Assembly: GCA_937915755.1 (NCBI GenBank)
Contig: CALGGR010000220.1
Coordinates: forward strand, 10,187 to 74,186
DNA length: 64,000 nt
Origin: an uncultured Fretibacterium sp.
Lineage (GTDB): Bacteria > Synergistota > Synergistia > Synergistales > Aminobacteriaceae
Direction of reading: 5' to 3'
Part shown: positions 8,800 to 17,615 of the stretch, piece after piece
How the letters are laid out: the number at the start of each line of letters is the position of its first letter
Position numbering within the stretch: the stretch's first letter is position 1
Translations under genes and position numbers: made by a program
Notes under the pieces: model-generated
Databases searched by the model: none
What the model was told of the DNA's origin: nothing
The model's input: the letters and a program-made list of their open reading frames with translations, nothing else

Positions 8800-9711
8800 C
8801 TAGTTCACCTGCTGAAGATTACCGTGCTTGAGCATTTGGGTTATGCTCGTCGACAGCAACGGTATTGGGTCAACGAACTGCCCGCCGAGTATCAGGCTGT
8901 AATGAAGGTGCGGGCCTGTTACCCTTCCTGTTGCGCCGGATTTTGCCACGACCTGACCCTTCTCAACCTTGTCGCCCTTCTTGACGAGTATGTTGCTGAG
9001 GTGGAAGAACGCCGTTATTACCCCGTTGCCTGAGTCGATGTAGACACTGCCTCCCGCATAATAGTGGAAGCCCGCGAGTATTATCGTCCCCGCGAAAGGT
9101 GCGCGAACGCTCGTTCCTGTTACGGCTCTTATGTCTGCGCCGTTATGTCCTGCTCTCGGCTGGCCGTTATAGATTCGCTGCTTCCCGTAATTGCTGGTCA
9201 GCGTGATTGATGCTAACGGCGGCTGAGGGGGTGTCGTCCATTTTCGGGGAGCTGTCATCGTCCGGAGGGCCGCGCCGATTAGCTTCGACTCGTTCTGAAT
9301 ACGGCCAAGCTCTTTCTTCGGAGGGTTAACCATTTTGGGATTTACGCTGAGATTTTCCTTTGGGTACTGCCTCGCGCGCAGGTAAATGTTTCCGGAGGCT
9401 TTGTATTTCTTACCGCCCTGTATGAACTCGAAAAGTATCTTGTAGCTTCCGGGTTTAACGTTGCGAACGTCCGAGCCTAAGAGACTATATGAGATTTTCC
9501 CTGCGCCTCCTGTTTCAACATTGAGGGCTATGCTCCTGTTCATCCATGTTACAGTGGGTGATGAGTATTCGGCTGTCGATGTTATTGAGACCGCGAATGC
9601 CTGCCCGATGTCCCAGCTTGTCGGGAAATTTACCCATGATGATGCGTGTGATTGTCCTGACGTTAAGATCGTGAGCATTATTATGATGAGGGATAGTTTT
9701 AGTCTGCGCAT
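8800..9711 (-). CDS. secreted M23-family metallopeptidase
   Basis: Likely peptidoglycan endopeptidase in the envelope. Residues 1-23 form a signal peptide (LSLIIIMLTILTSG core). The middle part is an Ig-like, beta-rich region. The C-terminal M23 (LytM) domain has both zinc-binding motifs, HNGAD and HLH (in GPHLHYS), plus the conserved GxVxxAGxxxxxGxxVxIxHGxG-like framework. Because the metal ligands are present, it is expected to be active rather than an EnvC-like activator. AAGGAG precedes the ATG. It is divergent from pckA and leads the M23-manC unit, suggesting a shared role in cell-envelope building. Confidence 0.9.
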   Translation of the reverse strand: MRRLKLSLIIIMLTILTSGQSHASSWVNFPTSWDIGQAFAVSITSTAEYSSPTVTWMNRSIALNVETGGAGKISYSLLGSDVRNVKPGSYKILFEFIQGGKKYKASGNIYLRARQYPKENLSVNPKMVNPPKKELGRIQNESKLIGAALRTMTAPRKWTTPPQPPLASITLTSNYGKQRIYNGQPRAGHNGADIRAVTGTSVRAPFAGTIILAGFHYYAGGSVYIDSGNGVITAFFHLSNILVKKGDKVEKGQVVAKSGATGRVTGPHLHYSLILGGQFVDPIPLLSTSITQMLKHGNLQQVN

Positions 9712-9844
9712 TGTTACTCTCCTTGTGATAATTTCCGCAACAATATACCATAAAATAACATTACCGGAAAAGGAGTTTTCTTAACCGATAGTGCTATAAT
9801 TACCGCGTATATCCCAAAATTTCACGAAAGGGGCAAATTTTCAT

Positions 9845-11521
9845 ATGTCAACAATCGGATACTATGATCCCGAAAACTTCAAGAAAGTCTATCATGCACA
9901 GCCAAGAACGACGATAGAGACGCTGTTCTACGCCAACAATGTTCATCACGTACAGGACCTCCACGAAGCCTACAACCTCGCAAAGAAATCGCCCGGCACA
10001 ATCGAACTCACAGGAATGCCCGTCTACAAACCCGAAGAGCAGGGTCTCCCTATGGGCGCGAACGTCCTCCTCTTCAACGACGGCGGAATCTTCGGACGCA
10101 CAGCAGCAGCAAGGCGCATCGTCGGCTACCCTGATGTCGACGTCGCAAAGTACTGCAAGATTATCCGCGAGGCAGTCTTCAACATGCGCTACAGGAAGCT
10201 CTATCAGGCTGACGCATACGTAGGACTCGATGAAGACTTCATGACCAGCGCGCACTGCATCGTCCCGGAAGGCTACGAGAACAACCTCTACAACTGGATG
10301 ATCAACTTCCAGTACGCAAACGAGGCATATGCACCGCGTTATGCCGCATCACGCAAGATTTCCGACCATGACGGCGACATATTCTTCGTTGCCGACCCTG
10401 ACTGGCCGCACGGAGACGCAAAACTTGCCGAACAGTTCCCGCTTGGAATCGCATTCTTCTCACCCGAAGAGAACTGCGCAATCGTACTCGGCCTCCGCTA
10501 CTTCGGAGAAATGAAGAAAGGCACGCTGACCCTCGCATGGGGAATCGCGGCAAGAAACGGCTACGCATCATGCCACGGCGGACTCAAGCGTTACACCCTC
10601 AAGGACGGAAGCGGAAAGAAATTCGTCGTCGCAGCGTTCGGACTTTCTGGCTCAGGAAAATCGACAATCACACACGCAAAGCACGACGGCAAGTATGACG
10701 TTATGGTTCTTCATGATGACGCATTCGTCGTAAACGTAAAGGACAAGTACGCGATCGCTCTTGAGCCGACATACTTCGACAAGGTTGCTGACTACCCAAT
10801 CGGCTGCCCTGACAACAAGTACATCATGACGCTCCAGAACTGCGGCTGCATAAAGACACCTGACGGAAAACTCATCGCCGTAACCGAAGACATCCGTAAC
10901 GGAAACGGACGCGCAATAAAGTCCCGCCTTTGGTCGCCGAACAGAGTTGACAGAATCGATGAGCCTCTCAACGCTATATTCTGGCTGATGAGAGACCCGA
11001 CACTCCCGCCTGTCCTGAAGCTCGAAGGGCCGTCGCTTGCCTCAGTGCTTGGTGCGACGCTTGCAACAAAGAGAACGAGCGCAGAGAACCTTGCACCTGG
11101 TGTTGACCCTGACGCACTTGTCTGCGAGCCTTACGCCAACCCGTTCAGGACCTACCCGCTCGGAATGGACTACGAGAGATTCAAGCAGCTCATTTCAGAC
11201 GGAGTTGAATGCTACATTCTCAACACGGGCAACTTCATGGGCAAGGCTGTCGGAAAAGAGAACACCCTCATGATCATCGAGCGCATAGTCGAGGGCAAAG
11301 CTGACTGGAAGCCTTTCGGGAAGCTGTCAGGCATCAAGACGATGGAGATTCCGGGATTTGATGCTGACCTCAAGAACGAGGAGTACAGGACTCAGCTCAA
11401 GAAGAGATTCCAGGACAGGCTGAACTTCATCAAGAGCAGAGATACTGAGCGCGGCGGAATCGACAAACTTCCTGCTGATGCTCACGAGGCTGTCGAGAAG
11501 CTCATTGCTGAGATAGGCTAG
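9845..11521 (+). CDS. pckA: phosphoenolpyruvate carboxykinase (ATP type)
   Basis: Interconverts oxaloacetate + ATP and PEP + CO2 + ADP, linking the C4 acids to gluconeogenesis or, in fermenters, yielding ATP. The kinase P-loop GLSGSGKST lies near residues 265-273, followed by a metal-binding HDDAF segment and the nucleotide-binding ENTLMI region. At 558 residues it is slightly longer than the canonical enzyme and the P-loop is SGSGKS rather than SGTGKT, so this is a divergent branch of the ATP family. GAAAGGGG precedes the ATG, and TATAAT occurs at 9795 about 45 bases upstream. A hairpin terminator follows. Confidence 0.87.
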   Translation: MSTIGYYDPENFKKVYHAQPRTTIETLFYANNVHHVQDLHEAYNLAKKSPGTIELTGMPVYKPEEQGLPMGANVLLFNDGGIFGRTAAARRIVGYPDVDVAKYCKIIREAVFNMRYRKLYQADAYVGLDEDFMTSAHCIVPEGYENNLYNWMINFQYANEAYAPRYAASRKISDHDGDIFFVADPDWPHGDAKLAEQFPLGIAFFSPEENCAIVLGLRYFGEMKKGTLTLAWGIAARNGYASCHGGLKRYTLKDGSGKKFVVAAFGLSGSGKSTITHAKHDGKYDVMVLHDDAFVVNVKDKYAIALEPTYFDKVADYPIGCPDNKYIMTLQNCGCIKTPDGKLIAVTEDIRNGNGRAIKSRLWSPNRVDRIDEPLNAIFWLMRDPTLPPVLKLEGPSLASVLGATLATKRTSAENLAPGVDPDALVCEPYANPFRTYPLGMDYERFKQLISDGVECYILNTGNFMGKAVGKENTLMIIERIVEGKADWKPFGKLSGIKTMEIPGFDADLKNEEYRTQLKKRFQDRLNFIKSRDTERGGIDKLPADAHEAVEKLIAEIG

Positions 11522-11537
11522 AGAGTTGAGAGATTTT

Positions 11538-11568
11538 GCGGTGTCCTGACGAGGGATGCCGCTTTTTT
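11538..11568 (+). terminator. terminator of pckA
   Basis: GCGGTGTCC and GGATGCCGC pair with wobble around a 7-base loop and are followed by TTTTTT, 16 bases after the pckA stop. Confidence 0.75.
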
Positions 11569-11586
11569 GCAGGCTTAAGCGGGAAA

Positions 11587-11635
11587 CCGCCACTTCCAGC
11601 CGTAAGAGCATAAGTCATAAGTGGCGGTAGTTCAC
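11587..11635 (+). mobile_element. orphan IS200/IS605-type end, hairpin plus GGTAGTTCAC
   Basis: CCGCCACTT (11587-11595) pairs with AAGTGGCGG (11619-11627), immediately followed by TAGTTCAC. The same 13-base end GGCGGTAGTTCAC, also preceded by a GC hairpin, occurs in the opposite orientation at 55539-55551 beside a tnpB-like tail. There is no transposase here, so I read it as a solitary element end lying between pckA and pheT. The family assignment rests on the hairpin-plus-tail form and the second copy. Confidence 0.5.
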
Positions 11636-11651
11636 CAGAGAGGCGACAAAT

Positions 11652-14072
11652 TTATCGTATAACGTAGCCTTTTCGTTTTAGACTTTCGCGGACACTGTTA
11701 TGTACTGCCTCGACTTCCTCAACTGTGAGTGTCCTCGTCTCTGACCTGTAACTCAGTGTATATGCTAGGCTCCTGAAACCTTCGGGGATTCCTTTTCCTG
11801 CGTAAATGTCGAATAGCCTCAAGCCCTCAAGAATAACACCATCGCTTGCAGATTCTTTCACAGCCTCGCGAATATCACGCATAACGTCATCGCTGCTTCT
11901 GTCTACAGCGGCCATGAGCGATATATCCCTGAACGATGCGGGGAACGAACTTGCGGGGGTGAACACAGGCTTCTTTGCCTCATTCAATCCCGTAGTGTCA
12001 ATCTCGAATGCGTAGACTTTCTCAACATCAAGCTCCTGCTCAATCGCGGGCTTAATCCTTCCGACGCAGCCGACTTTCTTCCCATCAACAAGAATATCCG
12101 CAGTCTGCCCTGAGTGCATGAATGTCTCATGGCCTGCAACAAATTCAGCCCTATATCCTCGTTCAGTAATCAGTGCTTCAACATCAGCCTTAATACTGTA
12201 GAAATCCTCGCTGCGATTTCCTGAAGGCGAGCGAGTGTCAGCACCGTTGAAGAGCAATCCTGCAACGTGTTCGGGTTCAGTGTGGGAGTTTTCGCTGTCT
12301 CTGAGGAATACGCGTCCCTGCTCAAAAATCCTGACTGGTTCGCGCCACCCTGAGGTTACGCTGACTTTGAGACCAGAAAGTAATCCGGGAAGTAACGTCG
12401 TCCTCATTGCCATTTGGTCGCGGCTTATTGGGTTGCCTATGGTCAAAGGCTTTGCGCGGACATCATCGGCGGGAAGCCTCAATTTCTCCGGGAAGTCTTC
12501 AGGGAGGAAGCTGTATGTCAAAACTTCCGTGTAACCTCTCGGCATGAGCGCGTTCCTCACGAAGCCAGCAAGCCTCATAGACTGCCCTATGTCTGCACGC
12601 TTTGGCATTTCACCGGGAAGTCTCTCCTCAGTATCGTTGTAGCCCCTGTAACGCCCTACCTCCTCAATTAAGTCCTCCTCAATCGTAATGTCAGGCCTTG
12701 AAGTTGGGGGCATGAATACTCTCGCTTCTCCCTCGTCCTTGACCTGCATAATCCCGAAGCCTTCGAGAATTTTAGCGGCCTCGTTCATGTTGTTCCACGA
12801 GAGATAAACGGAGAGTTTACGGCGAGTCAGAGTTACGGGCTTGGGTTCGTGGATTTCGTTCTCGGCTGAAAGAGGCTTATAGCCAACGTCAGCTCCGCAC
12901 CATTCACGCATTAGAGATGACGCTGCCATCAGCGCGGATTTGCTCAATGCAGGGTCAACAGTCCTTGCAAACCTGAAAGCTGCCTCCGAGTTTATCCCCA
13001 AACGCCTCGAAGTGTGCCCGACTCTTACGGGCGAGAAACTTGCGCTCTCAATAACGATTGTGCTAGTGTCAGGGTTGATTCCTGTCTGCTCACCGCCCAT
13101 AACTCCAGCGAGTGCGATTGCCTCACCGCCTGACGTTATGAGCATGTCGCGCTCAGTGAGTGTCCTGTCCTTTCCGTCAAGCGTCATCATGTGCTCGCCG
13201 TCATGAGCAGCCCTCACTGTGATTTCGCGTTCAGGGAGAGTGTTGAGGTCGAAAGCATGAAGGGGCTGCCCCAACATCAGCATTACATAATTCGTAACGT
13301 CAACGGCGTTACTCAACGGTCTCATTCCGAGATGAGCGAGGTCAACTTTCGCCGTCAATGGAGAGTCGCCTATCTTCGCTCCAGTTGCAAGCCCCAATCT
13401 GTAAGCATAGCAACCTTTGTCGGGCAACGAGATTTTCCCGAAGTCCTCAGTCCATTCCTTCTCCTGCTTCAAAGGCCGTAACCATTCTGGCGTTTTGAGA
13501 GTTGATTTTGGGTATAAGCCCTTGATTTCCCTTGCCATTCCTAGATGACTGAGAAGGTCGCCTCTGTTAGGAGTGATTGAGACGTCGAGAATTACATCGC
13601 CTATATGATAGAGACTTTCGGCCATGTCGCCAGGTCTTGCGTCGTTCGGAAGTATTAAGAGTCCCGACGGATCATCGACATCATGAAGCCCAAGCTCCTC
13701 CGCACTAAGCATCATTCCGTAGCTCAATACGCCGTGAAAATCCCTAGTTCCCATTTCCGTGCCGTCAGGAAGTACAGACCCCTCGCCCGCGTAGAACACC
13801 ATGTCGCCCTTCTTCATGTTCTTCGCGCTTGTTACGCAGACGTGGCGGCCGTTTCCAGTGTCGAGGTGAGCGACTGAATATTTCTCGTCCTTTGGGTGAG
13901 TTTCGAGAGCGTCGATCCTTGCGGCGACTACCTCGCTCATCTTTCCGGCGGTGTAAGTTATTCCTTCGACTTCAGAGCCTGAGAAGGTCAGGCGTTCGGC
14001 CAATTCTTCAGGGGTCAAGTTAACGGGTTCAATGTCGATAAAATTCTTCAATAATTCCCACGAGATCAGCAT
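11652..14072 (-). CDS. pheT: phenylalanine-tRNA ligase beta subunit
   Basis: Large subunit of the alpha2-beta2 phenylalanyl-tRNA synthetase. It holds the editing domain that removes Tyr-tRNA-Phe and helps bind the tRNA. 806 residues, standard bacterial length. In order: N-terminal region with the EMAP-like tRNA-binding fold (about 40-150, HLDTGNGRHVCVTSA), the B3/B4 editing core, the B5 domain, a catalytic-like core, and a C-terminal anticodon-binding ferredoxin-like domain (PASFRDISLM ... YRSETRTLT). The ATG overlaps the 3' end of pheS by 7 bases, indicating translational coupling that would keep subunit levels equal. Confidence 0.96.
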   Translation of the reverse strand: MLISWELLKNFIDIEPVNLTPEELAERLTFSGSEVEGITYTAGKMSEVVAARIDALETHPKDEKYSVAHLDTGNGRHVCVTSAKNMKKGDMVFYAGEGSVLPDGTEMGTRDFHGVLSYGMMLSAEELGLHDVDDPSGLLILPNDARPGDMAESLYHIGDVILDVSITPNRGDLLSHLGMAREIKGLYPKSTLKTPEWLRPLKQEKEWTEDFGKISLPDKGCYAYRLGLATGAKIGDSPLTAKVDLAHLGMRPLSNAVDVTNYVMLMLGQPLHAFDLNTLPEREITVRAAHDGEHMMTLDGKDRTLTERDMLITSGGEAIALAGVMGGEQTGINPDTSTIVIESASFSPVRVGHTSRRLGINSEAAFRFARTVDPALSKSALMAASSLMREWCGADVGYKPLSAENEIHEPKPVTLTRRKLSVYLSWNNMNEAAKILEGFGIMQVKDEGEARVFMPPTSRPDITIEEDLIEEVGRYRGYNDTEERLPGEMPKRADIGQSMRLAGFVRNALMPRGYTEVLTYSFLPEDFPEKLRLPADDVRAKPLTIGNPISRDQMAMRTTLLPGLLSGLKVSVTSGWREPVRIFEQGRVFLRDSENSHTEPEHVAGLLFNGADTRSPSGNRSEDFYSIKADVEALITERGYRAEFVAGHETFMHSGQTADILVDGKKVGCVGRIKPAIEQELDVEKVYAFEIDTTGLNEAKKPVFTPASSFPASFRDISLMAAVDRSSDDVMRDIREAVKESASDGVILEGLRLFDIYAGKGIPEGFRSLAYTLSYRSETRTLTVEEVEAVHNSVRESLKRKGYVIR

Positions 14073-15259
14073 GACTCAGCACCCCCGAATCCTGACATGA
14101 AATATGAAACGTTCCCGTCAAAGAGCAAACGCAAATCGCTGATGCCGTATTTGAGCATTGCCATTCTGTCGAGGCCGATTCCGAAAGCGAAGCCGTTGTA
14201 CTCGTCGGGGTCAATCTTTCCTGCGCGGATTACATTCGGGTGAACCATGCCCATACCCGCGACCTCAAGCCAGCCAGTCCCATGACAGACCCGGCAATGT
14301 TCATCATGGCCGGAGCATTCAACGCACTCAATATCAAGCTCCATTGAAGGCTCGGTGAACGGGAAGTAGCTCGCCCTGAACCTGTAGCGCAGACTCTTTC
14401 CGAAGAAAGCGTTTAGCATCTCCGACATCGTACCTTTCATGACGCTGAAGGGTACGTCTTTGTCGATTAGCAGCCCTTCCATCTGGTTGAACATCGGCGA
14501 ATGCGTTGGGTCATTATCGCGCCTGTAGACTTTTCCGGGACATACTATCCTCAATGGTGCGCCGTACTCGTGCATTGCTCGTATCTGAACGGGCGATGTG
14601 TGTGTTCGCAGTAATGTTCCGTCAGGGAAATAGAAAGTATCCTGCATATCCCTCGCCGGGTGCCAAGCCGGAACGTTGAGGCACTCGAAGTTATAGTAGT
14701 CCTCCTCGATTTCCGGCCCTGAAGCGACGGAGTACCCCAATCCCTGCATTATGTCAGCAATTTCGTGCATCGTCTGAATAACGGGATGGAAAGCTCCTGA
14801 TTTTCTTCCTTTTGACGGGAGAGTTACGTCGATTCGCTCTGAGATTTCCAGCTTTTCATTCTCAGCATCGCGGATTTTCCTGCCTGTTCGTTCTAATGCG
14901 TTCTCGATTTCGTCCCGTAACGTATTAAGTTCTTGGCCTGCCTGCCTGCGTAATTCTTGAGGTAATTTACCGAGTGAGCGGAGTAACTGTGTGAGTGAAC
15001 CTTTTTTGCCTGTGAATTTTACGCGGATTTCATCAAGCTCTTGAAGCGTTGAGGCTTTTGCTAGAGATTCCCTGAAAGCATCCCTCATAGCGTATTCGCC
15101 TATTGAGCGGAGTAACTGACCGAGTGTTCCTTCTTTGCCTGTATGTTCTGCGCGTGTATCATCAAGTTCCTGAAGTGTTGAAGCTTTTTGTTGAGCTGCG
15201 AGGGACTCCGCTGAAGAATCCCTCACAGTCGTAACGCTCGTTAAAATATCTTCCGGCAT
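14066..15259 (-). CDS. pheS: phenylalanine-tRNA ligase alpha subunit with duplicated N-terminal segment
   Basis: Catalytic alpha subunit charging tRNA-Phe. The class II core is complete (motif 2 around MHEYGAPLRIVCPGKVYRRD; motif 3 GFAFGIGLDRMAML). At 397 residues it is about 45-55 longer than usual. The excess is an internal tandem duplication: residues about 26-54 (KASTLQELDD ... LGQLLRSIG) recur at 69-97 (KASTLQELDE ... LTQLLRSLG), offset by exactly 43 residues. This region is the N-terminal coiled-coil arm that contacts tRNA. The ATG overlaps the rplT stop by one base (TAATG). The frame is intact, so the protein is presumably functional. Confidence 0.95.
   Translation of the reverse strand: MPEDILTSVTTVRDSSAESLAAQQKASTLQELDDTRAEHTGKEGTLGQLLRSIGEYAMRDAFRESLAKASTLQELDEIRVKFTGKKGSLTQLLRSLGKLPQELRRQAGQELNTLRDEIENALERTGRKIRDAENEKLEISERIDVTLPSKGRKSGAFHPVIQTMHEIADIMQGLGYSVASGPEIEEDYYNFECLNVPAWHPARDMQDTFYFPDGTLLRTHTSPVQIRAMHEYGAPLRIVCPGKVYRRDNDPTHSPMFNQMEGLLIDKDVPFSVMKGTMSEMLNAFFGKSLRYRFRASYFPFTEPSMELDIECVECSGHDEHCRVCHGTGWLEVAGMGMVHPNVIRAGKIDPDEYNGFAFGIGLDRMAMLKYGISDLRLLFDGNVSYFMSGFGGAESC
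14969..15184 (-). repeat. 129-bp tandem duplication inside pheS
   Basis: GAGCGGAGTAACTG occurs at 14976 and again at 15105, and the flanking DNA is clearly related across about 87 bases of each unit with scattered substitutions. The period is 129 bp, so the frame is kept. Divergence between copies shows it is not a very recent event. Confidence 0.85.
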
Positions 15260-15609
15260 TACTTGGCAGCCTTTACCTTTTCGACCAGCTCACTGAAAGC
15301 CTTTGCGTCATTGATGGCAAGTTCGGAGAGCATTTTACGGTTGAGATTGATGCCGAGCTTCTTGAGGCCGTTCATGAAGACGCTGTAGCTCATCCCTTCG
15401 GCTCTTACTGCCGCGCTGATACGGGTGATCCAGAGTCTTCGGAAGTCCCTCTTCTTGCGCTTGCGGTCATTATAGGCTCTCGAAAGTGCTGCCAAATATG
15501 CTTCTCTTGCACGGCGGTAAACGTTCTTACGCTGACCCCAGTAGCCCTTAGTGATGCTGAAAAGCTTTTTTCGCTTGTTGTTGCTCTGTGATGCGCCTTT
15601 GACTCTCAT
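15259..15609 (-). CDS. rplT: 50S ribosomal protein L20
   Basis: Early-assembly 23S rRNA-binding protein; in many bacteria it also represses its own operon. 116 residues, starting MRVKGASQSNNKRKK, with the conserved RKRDFRRLWITRI block and the C-terminal LSELAINDAKAF motif. Located between rpmI and pheS in the classical infC-rpmI-rplT order. Its TAA overlaps the pheS ATG by one base, an unusually tight link that makes pheS translation depend on rplT. Confidence 0.96.
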   Translation of the reverse strand: MRVKGASQSNNKRKKLFSITKGYWGQRKNVYRRAREAYLAALSRAYNDRKRKKRDFRRLWITRISAAVRAEGMSYSVFMNGLKKLGINLNRKMLSELAINDAKAFSELVEKVKAAK

Positions 15610-15625
15610 TTTTCATCAATCCTTT

Positions 15626-15829
15626 CTAGTCGTAGGGGAGTAAGTGCCTCATCTGTTCGGTGAGCGTCTCGGTAACGTATCCAGTTTCCTTGAGGCGGCG
15701 CATACGTGAGGGCTTCTTGTGGACGAGAATGTGAGACCTGCTGCACTTTCTGTACGCGAATTTCCCTGTGCCTGTCTTGAAGAAACGTTTCTTTGCGCCT
15801 GAATGTGATTTTAACTTCTGCTTGGCCAT
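15626..15829 (-). CDS. rpmI: 50S ribosomal protein L35
   Basis: Small basic large-subunit protein of 67 residues, MAKQKLKSHSGAKKRF to RHLLPYD. I chose the ATG at 15829 because GAAAGGAG lies 12-14 bases before it and the family starts MxKxKxHSGAKKRF; a longer in-frame extension overlaps infC and has no family support. It lies between infC and rplT as expected. Confidence 0.95.
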   Translation of the reverse strand: MAKQKLKSHSGAKKRFFKTGTGKFAYRKCSRSHILVHKKPSRMRRLKETGYVTETLTEQMRHLLPYD

Positions 15830-15855
15830 TTTGAGATTATTATTCTCCTTTCGTT

Positions 15856-16380
15856 TTACTTTGTTGAAGGTGTGAGGAGAAGCCTCATGTATCTGCCTTC
15901 CATCATGGGCTTTGACTCGCATTTCCCGACATCTTCGCATTCGGCGATAACGCGGTTCAAAACTTCCTCGCCCTTGTTCAGGAATGACATCTCGCGTCCC
16001 CTGAAGAACACTGAGACTTTTACCCTGTGCCCTTTCTCAAGGAACTGCCTTACTGCCTTAGTCTTGAAATCGAAATCGTGGTCATCAATTTTTGGCCGCA
16101 TCTTGATTTCCTTGAGTTCCTGAACTTTCTGCTTCTTCCGGGCGTCTTTCTCCTTCTTCTGAAGCTGGTAGCGGTACTTCCCGTAGTCCATGATTCGGCA
16201 CACGGGAGGCTGTGCTAACGGTGCAACTTCGACGAGGTCGAGAGACTGTTCCTGCGCCATACGTATGGCATCAATCGTGTTTGTTACTCCAACTTTCACG
16301 CCGTTTTCGTCAACAAGGAGAACCTGTGATGAGGTTATCTCGTTGTTGATGCGCGGTGTATTTTCTTCGTTGCCGGGCAA
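15856..16380 (-). CDS. infC: translation initiation factor IF-3
   Basis: Binds the 30S subunit, prevents premature 50S joining and checks start codons. 174 residues, with the N-terminal domain (NNEIT ... LVDENGVKVGV, DLVEVAP, PPVCRIMDYGKYRYQ) and C-terminal domain (KEIKMRPKIDDHDF, VKVSVFFRGREM). The start is TTG at 16380 behind GGAGGAGG. Non-ATG starts are the rule for infC, because IF-3 discriminates against them and so limits its own synthesis. Here the rare codon is TTG rather than the AUU known from enterobacteria. A leader with an attenuator-like hairpin precedes it. Confidence 0.95.
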   Translation of the reverse strand: MPGNEENTPRINNEITSSQVLLVDENGVKVGVTNTIDAIRMAQEQSLDLVEVAPLAQPPVCRIMDYGKYRYQLQKKEKDARKKQKVQELKEIKMRPKIDDHDFDFKTKAVRQFLEKGHRVKVSVFFRGREMSFLNKGEEVLNRVIAECEDVGKCESKPMMEGRYMRLLLTPSTK

Positions 16381-16431
16381 TAATTCCTCCTCCTTTCAAA
16401 ATCTGCCGCAGCTTTGTCGAGAGTGCATAAC

Positions 16432-16472
16432 AAAAATCAGGGTGGCTCATTTCACTGCAAGCCTGACCCTGA
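16432..16472 (-). promoter_or_regulatory. attenuator-like hairpin in the infC operon leader
   Basis: On the minus strand TCAGGGT pairs with ACCCTGA, and GGCT with AGCC inside it, followed by TTTTTG. It sits about 50 bases before infC, between the likely promoter (16558-16586) and the gene, so it can act as a terminator within the leader. L20-controlled attenuation of this operon is known in Firmicutes; that the same protein acts here is inference. Confidence 0.5.
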
Positions 16473-16557
16473 CCGTTATACGCATATAGATTCAGAGTAT
16501 TGGCTTCTTAGTTCCCCGTCAGCATTAGAGGCCGAAACAGGAGAGCCTGTGTGTGAG

Positions 16558-16586
16558 AATATATCACATTGAGCGGGCAAACGCAA
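16558..16586 (-). promoter_or_regulatory. probable promoter of the infC-rpmI-rplT-pheST operon
   Basis: Minus strand: TTGCGT (16586-16581), a 17-base spacer, then TATATT (16563-16558). Transcription would start about 170 bases before infC, giving a leader long enough for the hairpin at 16432-16472. Confidence 0.5.
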
Positions 16587-16628
16587 TTAGTTGTTATAAT
16601 TCTTTTCACTTTGAAGGGAGGTAGAATG

Positions 16629-17432
16629 ATGGCAAGGAAAAAGTTTGAGATTACTCCTGAACAGATACAGGACTTTCGGAATGCCACATTGATGGATGAC
16701 GTTTTCATGAAGGCATTTTTCGAGGATAATATCCCTGCTACTGAGACTATTCTGCGTATAATAATGGACAAGCCGGATCTCGTAGTGATTTCCATGAGTA
16801 CGCAGGAAACATTGAAGGGGTTCGACGGTTCACGGGGCGTTGTATTTGACGTTTACGCTGTGGACTCCAAAGATACTCAGTATGATATTGAGGTTCAGAA
16901 CAAGCCGGACGGAGCAACTCCGTTCAGGGCGGATTTCAACAGCGCAATGATGACGGTCAGGACGCTGAAGAAACGGGAAGATTTCTCCACGCTTTCGGAA
17001 CGAGAACGTGTGGTGATATTCATAACAGCTACAGACGTTCTCAAGGGCGGGCTGCCGATCTACAGGATTGACCGCGTTATAAAAGAGACTGGGCAGGATT
17101 TTGGCGACAAAAATCACATAATCTATGTCAACGTGTCGCATGAAGGTTTGGAGTCGGAGCTTGGGAAGCTGATTCACGATTTCAGAAACGGAGATGAAGG
17201 GTCGTGGTATCATTCTGAATGGCAGGCAAAAGCAAAGGAAGCGAGGAAGAAATTCATGAAATCATGGGAAGTAAGAGAAGAACAGGTAAGGACTGATGAG
17301 AAAGCTGTAACCAGTGAGAATATTGCGCTGAACTTCATTAAGATGGGAAAACTTGCGTTTGAGGAAATAGCAAGAGGTTGTAACCTCACGTTACAGCAGG
17401 TGAAAGACCTCGCAGCTACAGTCAAAGCCTAA
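16629..17432 (+). CDS. Rpn-family PD-(D/E)XK nuclease / putative transposase
   Basis: Resembles the Rpn/PDDEXK_2 family of recombination-promoting nucleases. The N-terminus holds the characteristic NATLMDDVFMKAFFEDN block. The nuclease motif is present at about residues 68-93 (FDVYAVDS ... YDIEVQNK), giving the D...E-x-Q catalytic pattern. A Lys/Glu-rich helical region and a C-terminal helix-turn-helix-like segment (GKLAFEEIARGCNLTLQQV) follow. Start: ATG at 16629, seven bases after AGGGAGG; the adjacent ATG at 16626 is also possible. About 267 residues, intact. The gene stands alone with its own terminator. Rpn genes are often scattered and mobile. Confidence 0.85.
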   Translation: MARKKFEITPEQIQDFRNATLMDDVFMKAFFEDNIPATETILRIIMDKPDLVVISMSTQETLKGFDGSRGVVFDVYAVDSKDTQYDIEVQNKPDGATPFRADFNSAMMTVRTLKKREDFSTLSERERVVIFITATDVLKGGLPIYRIDRVIKETGQDFGDKNHIIYVNVSHEGLESELGKLIHDFRNGDEGSWYHSEWQAKAKEARKKFMKSWEVREEQVRTDEKAVTSENIALNFIKMGKLAFEEIARGCNLTLQQVKDLAATVKA

Positions 17433-17444
17433 GGACATTCTCAT

Positions 17445-17484
17445 GAAGGCCACTCCTGAAAATCATACGGCCTTCCTTATTTTT
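17445..17484 (+). terminator. terminator of the Rpn-family gene
   Basis: GAAGGCC/GGCCTTC perfect 7-bp stem with a 17-base loop, followed by CTTATTTTTG. Confidence 0.75.
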
Positions 17485-17615
17485 GTGTGAACCACCGCTA
17501 TACATGACGAAAATTTGGAGGGTGGATAATTAGCACTCAGTATTAGGATCAAGACATGCTGCGCGAAATATGATATTGTTATCTAAATGCTGAAAATTCA
17601 GGAGGTAAATTGTAC

